Below, one piece after another: positions 7,763-8,358 of a stretch of DNA of 8,358 nucleotides; the first letter of the stretch is position 1; each line of letters starts with the position of its first letter. The stretch is taken from NCBI GenBank assembly GCA_947372535.1, contig CANBUA010000220.1:1-8358 (forward strand), given 5' to 3'. The stretch is from Burkholderiales bacterium. GTDB lineage: Bacteria > Pseudomonadota > Gammaproteobacteria > Burkholderiales > Burkholderiaceae. The notes under the pieces were generated by a model, which was not told where the DNA came from, did not search any database, and saw only the letters and a program-made list of their open reading frames with translations. The position numbers were made by a program, and so were the translations under genes.

Positions 7763-8358
7763 GCTGACAAGTCCTTGGTCAGGCCGAGTCGATACCCGAT
7801 GCCGCGCACCGTGAGGATGCCGACCCCCGATCCGGCCAGCTTGCCCCGCAGTCGCGACACGTAGATCTCGACGGCGTTGGCGGTCACTTCGCGGTCCCAG
7901 AGGCTGAGGCTGTCCACCAGTTTGGCCTTGTTGACCACGTTGGGCGCGCCCAGCAGCATCTGGGCCAAGACGCTGAACTCGCGGCCTGTCAGGTCCATGG
8001 GGGCATCAGCCAACTTGGCCTCATGCAGACCCAAGTCCAGCCTGAGCGGCCCCAATTGGATCACCGAGCTTGCGGCGGAGTGGCTGCGCCGAATCAAGGC
8101 GTGGACGCGGGCAATCAGCTCGGGCAGCAAAAAGGGCTTGACCATGTAGTCGTCTGCTCCACCATTGAGGCCCTGCACGCGGTCGTCAAGGCCATCGCGC
8201 GCGGTGAGCATCATCACCGGCAAGGTCTGGCCCCGCGCGCGCAATCGGCGCACCAGCTCCAAGCCGTTCATGCGGGGCAGGCCGATGTCGATGATGACCA
8301 GGTCATAGCTGGTGCTGGACAGCACGGCATCGCCTTGCTCTGCCGTGCCCACCGTTTC
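7759..8358 (-). CDS. OmpR-family response regulator, N-terminus cut off
   Basis: The 199 residues in the window lack about the first 25 (the first strand and acidic pocket) because the gene crosses the right edge. The receiver domain shows the phospho-acceptor Asp24 (window numbering) in VIIDIGLPRMNG, the switch Thr52 in LTAR and the conserved Lys74 in VKPF. A winged-helix DNA-binding domain follows (about 100-195), with LTGREFSVL, the recognition-helix region TANAVEIYVSRLRGKL and the wing VRGIGYRL. The set is typical of TctD/QseB-type transcriptional activators. The stop overlaps the kinase start by four bases. By position, the likely target is the CTGWCAG repeat box at 6330-6361 ahead of the cytochrome genes; autoregulation cannot be checked because its own promoter is outside the window. 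Gene name is left blank because tctD, qseB and other paralogs are not separable here. Confidence 0.93.
   Translation of the reverse strand, partial: ETVGTAEQGDAVLSSTSYDLVIIDIGLPRMNGLELVRRLRARGQTLPVMMLTARDGLDDRVQGLNGGADDYMVKPFLLPELIARVHALIRRSHSAASSVIQLGPLRLDLGLHEAKLADAPMDLTGREFSVLAQMLLGAPNVVNKAKLVDSLSLWDREVTANAVEIYVSRLRGKLAGSGVGILTVRGIGYRLGLTKDLSA

Overview
The window looks like a chromosome segment from a high-GC betaproteobacterium, most likely order Burkholderiales and near the Comamonadaceae or the Leptothrix/Aquabacterium group. This placement rests on GC-rich codon use, a DUF6502 gene beside a DUF5666 lipoprotein gene, a TctDE/QseBC-type two-component pair, and the protein families present. 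It is an inference, not a database result. Every credible gene lies on the minus strand, so transcription runs from high to low coordinates. Coding density is high, and the window cuts a gene at each end.

Right end (8358 to 6386): an OmpR-family response regulator, missing its first residues, overlaps a TctE/QseC-like sensor histidine kinase by four bases. Next is a 107-bp gap holding a perfect inverted repeat. That repeat can also be read as two CTGWCAG direct repeats 11 bp apart, which suits an OmpR-family regulator site.

Middle (6278 to 3987): a compact three-gene heme cluster. It encodes a four-helix cytochrome b561 of the inner membrane, a predicted outer-membrane beta-barrel with one N-terminal c-type heme that resembles the Cyc2 fused cytochrome-porins, and a small periplasmic class I cytochrome c whose TTG start overlaps the preceding stop. 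Together they could carry electrons across both membranes, and the adjacent two-component system is the natural candidate regulator. This is the most interesting part of the window. The direction of electron flow and the external substrate cannot be told from sequence.

Next (3871 to 2504): a secreted, cysteine-rich alpha/beta hydrolase of lipase/esterase type. It has a weak candidate promoter of its own and ends at a strong rho-independent terminator (2451-2476).

Left end (2377 to 1): a second transcription unit, starting at a TATAAT box that abuts a 7-bp-arm inverted repeat. It encodes a DUF6502 protein, a DUF5666 lipoprotein with about five repeat-like units, and the start of fadH (2,4-dienoyl-CoA reductase). 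fadH begins with GTG one base after the lipoprotein stop.

No tRNA, rRNA, CRISPR array, insertion sequence or phage gene was seen. The longest stretches without a gene are only about 105 to 126 bp (2378-2503, 3872-3986, 6279-6385).
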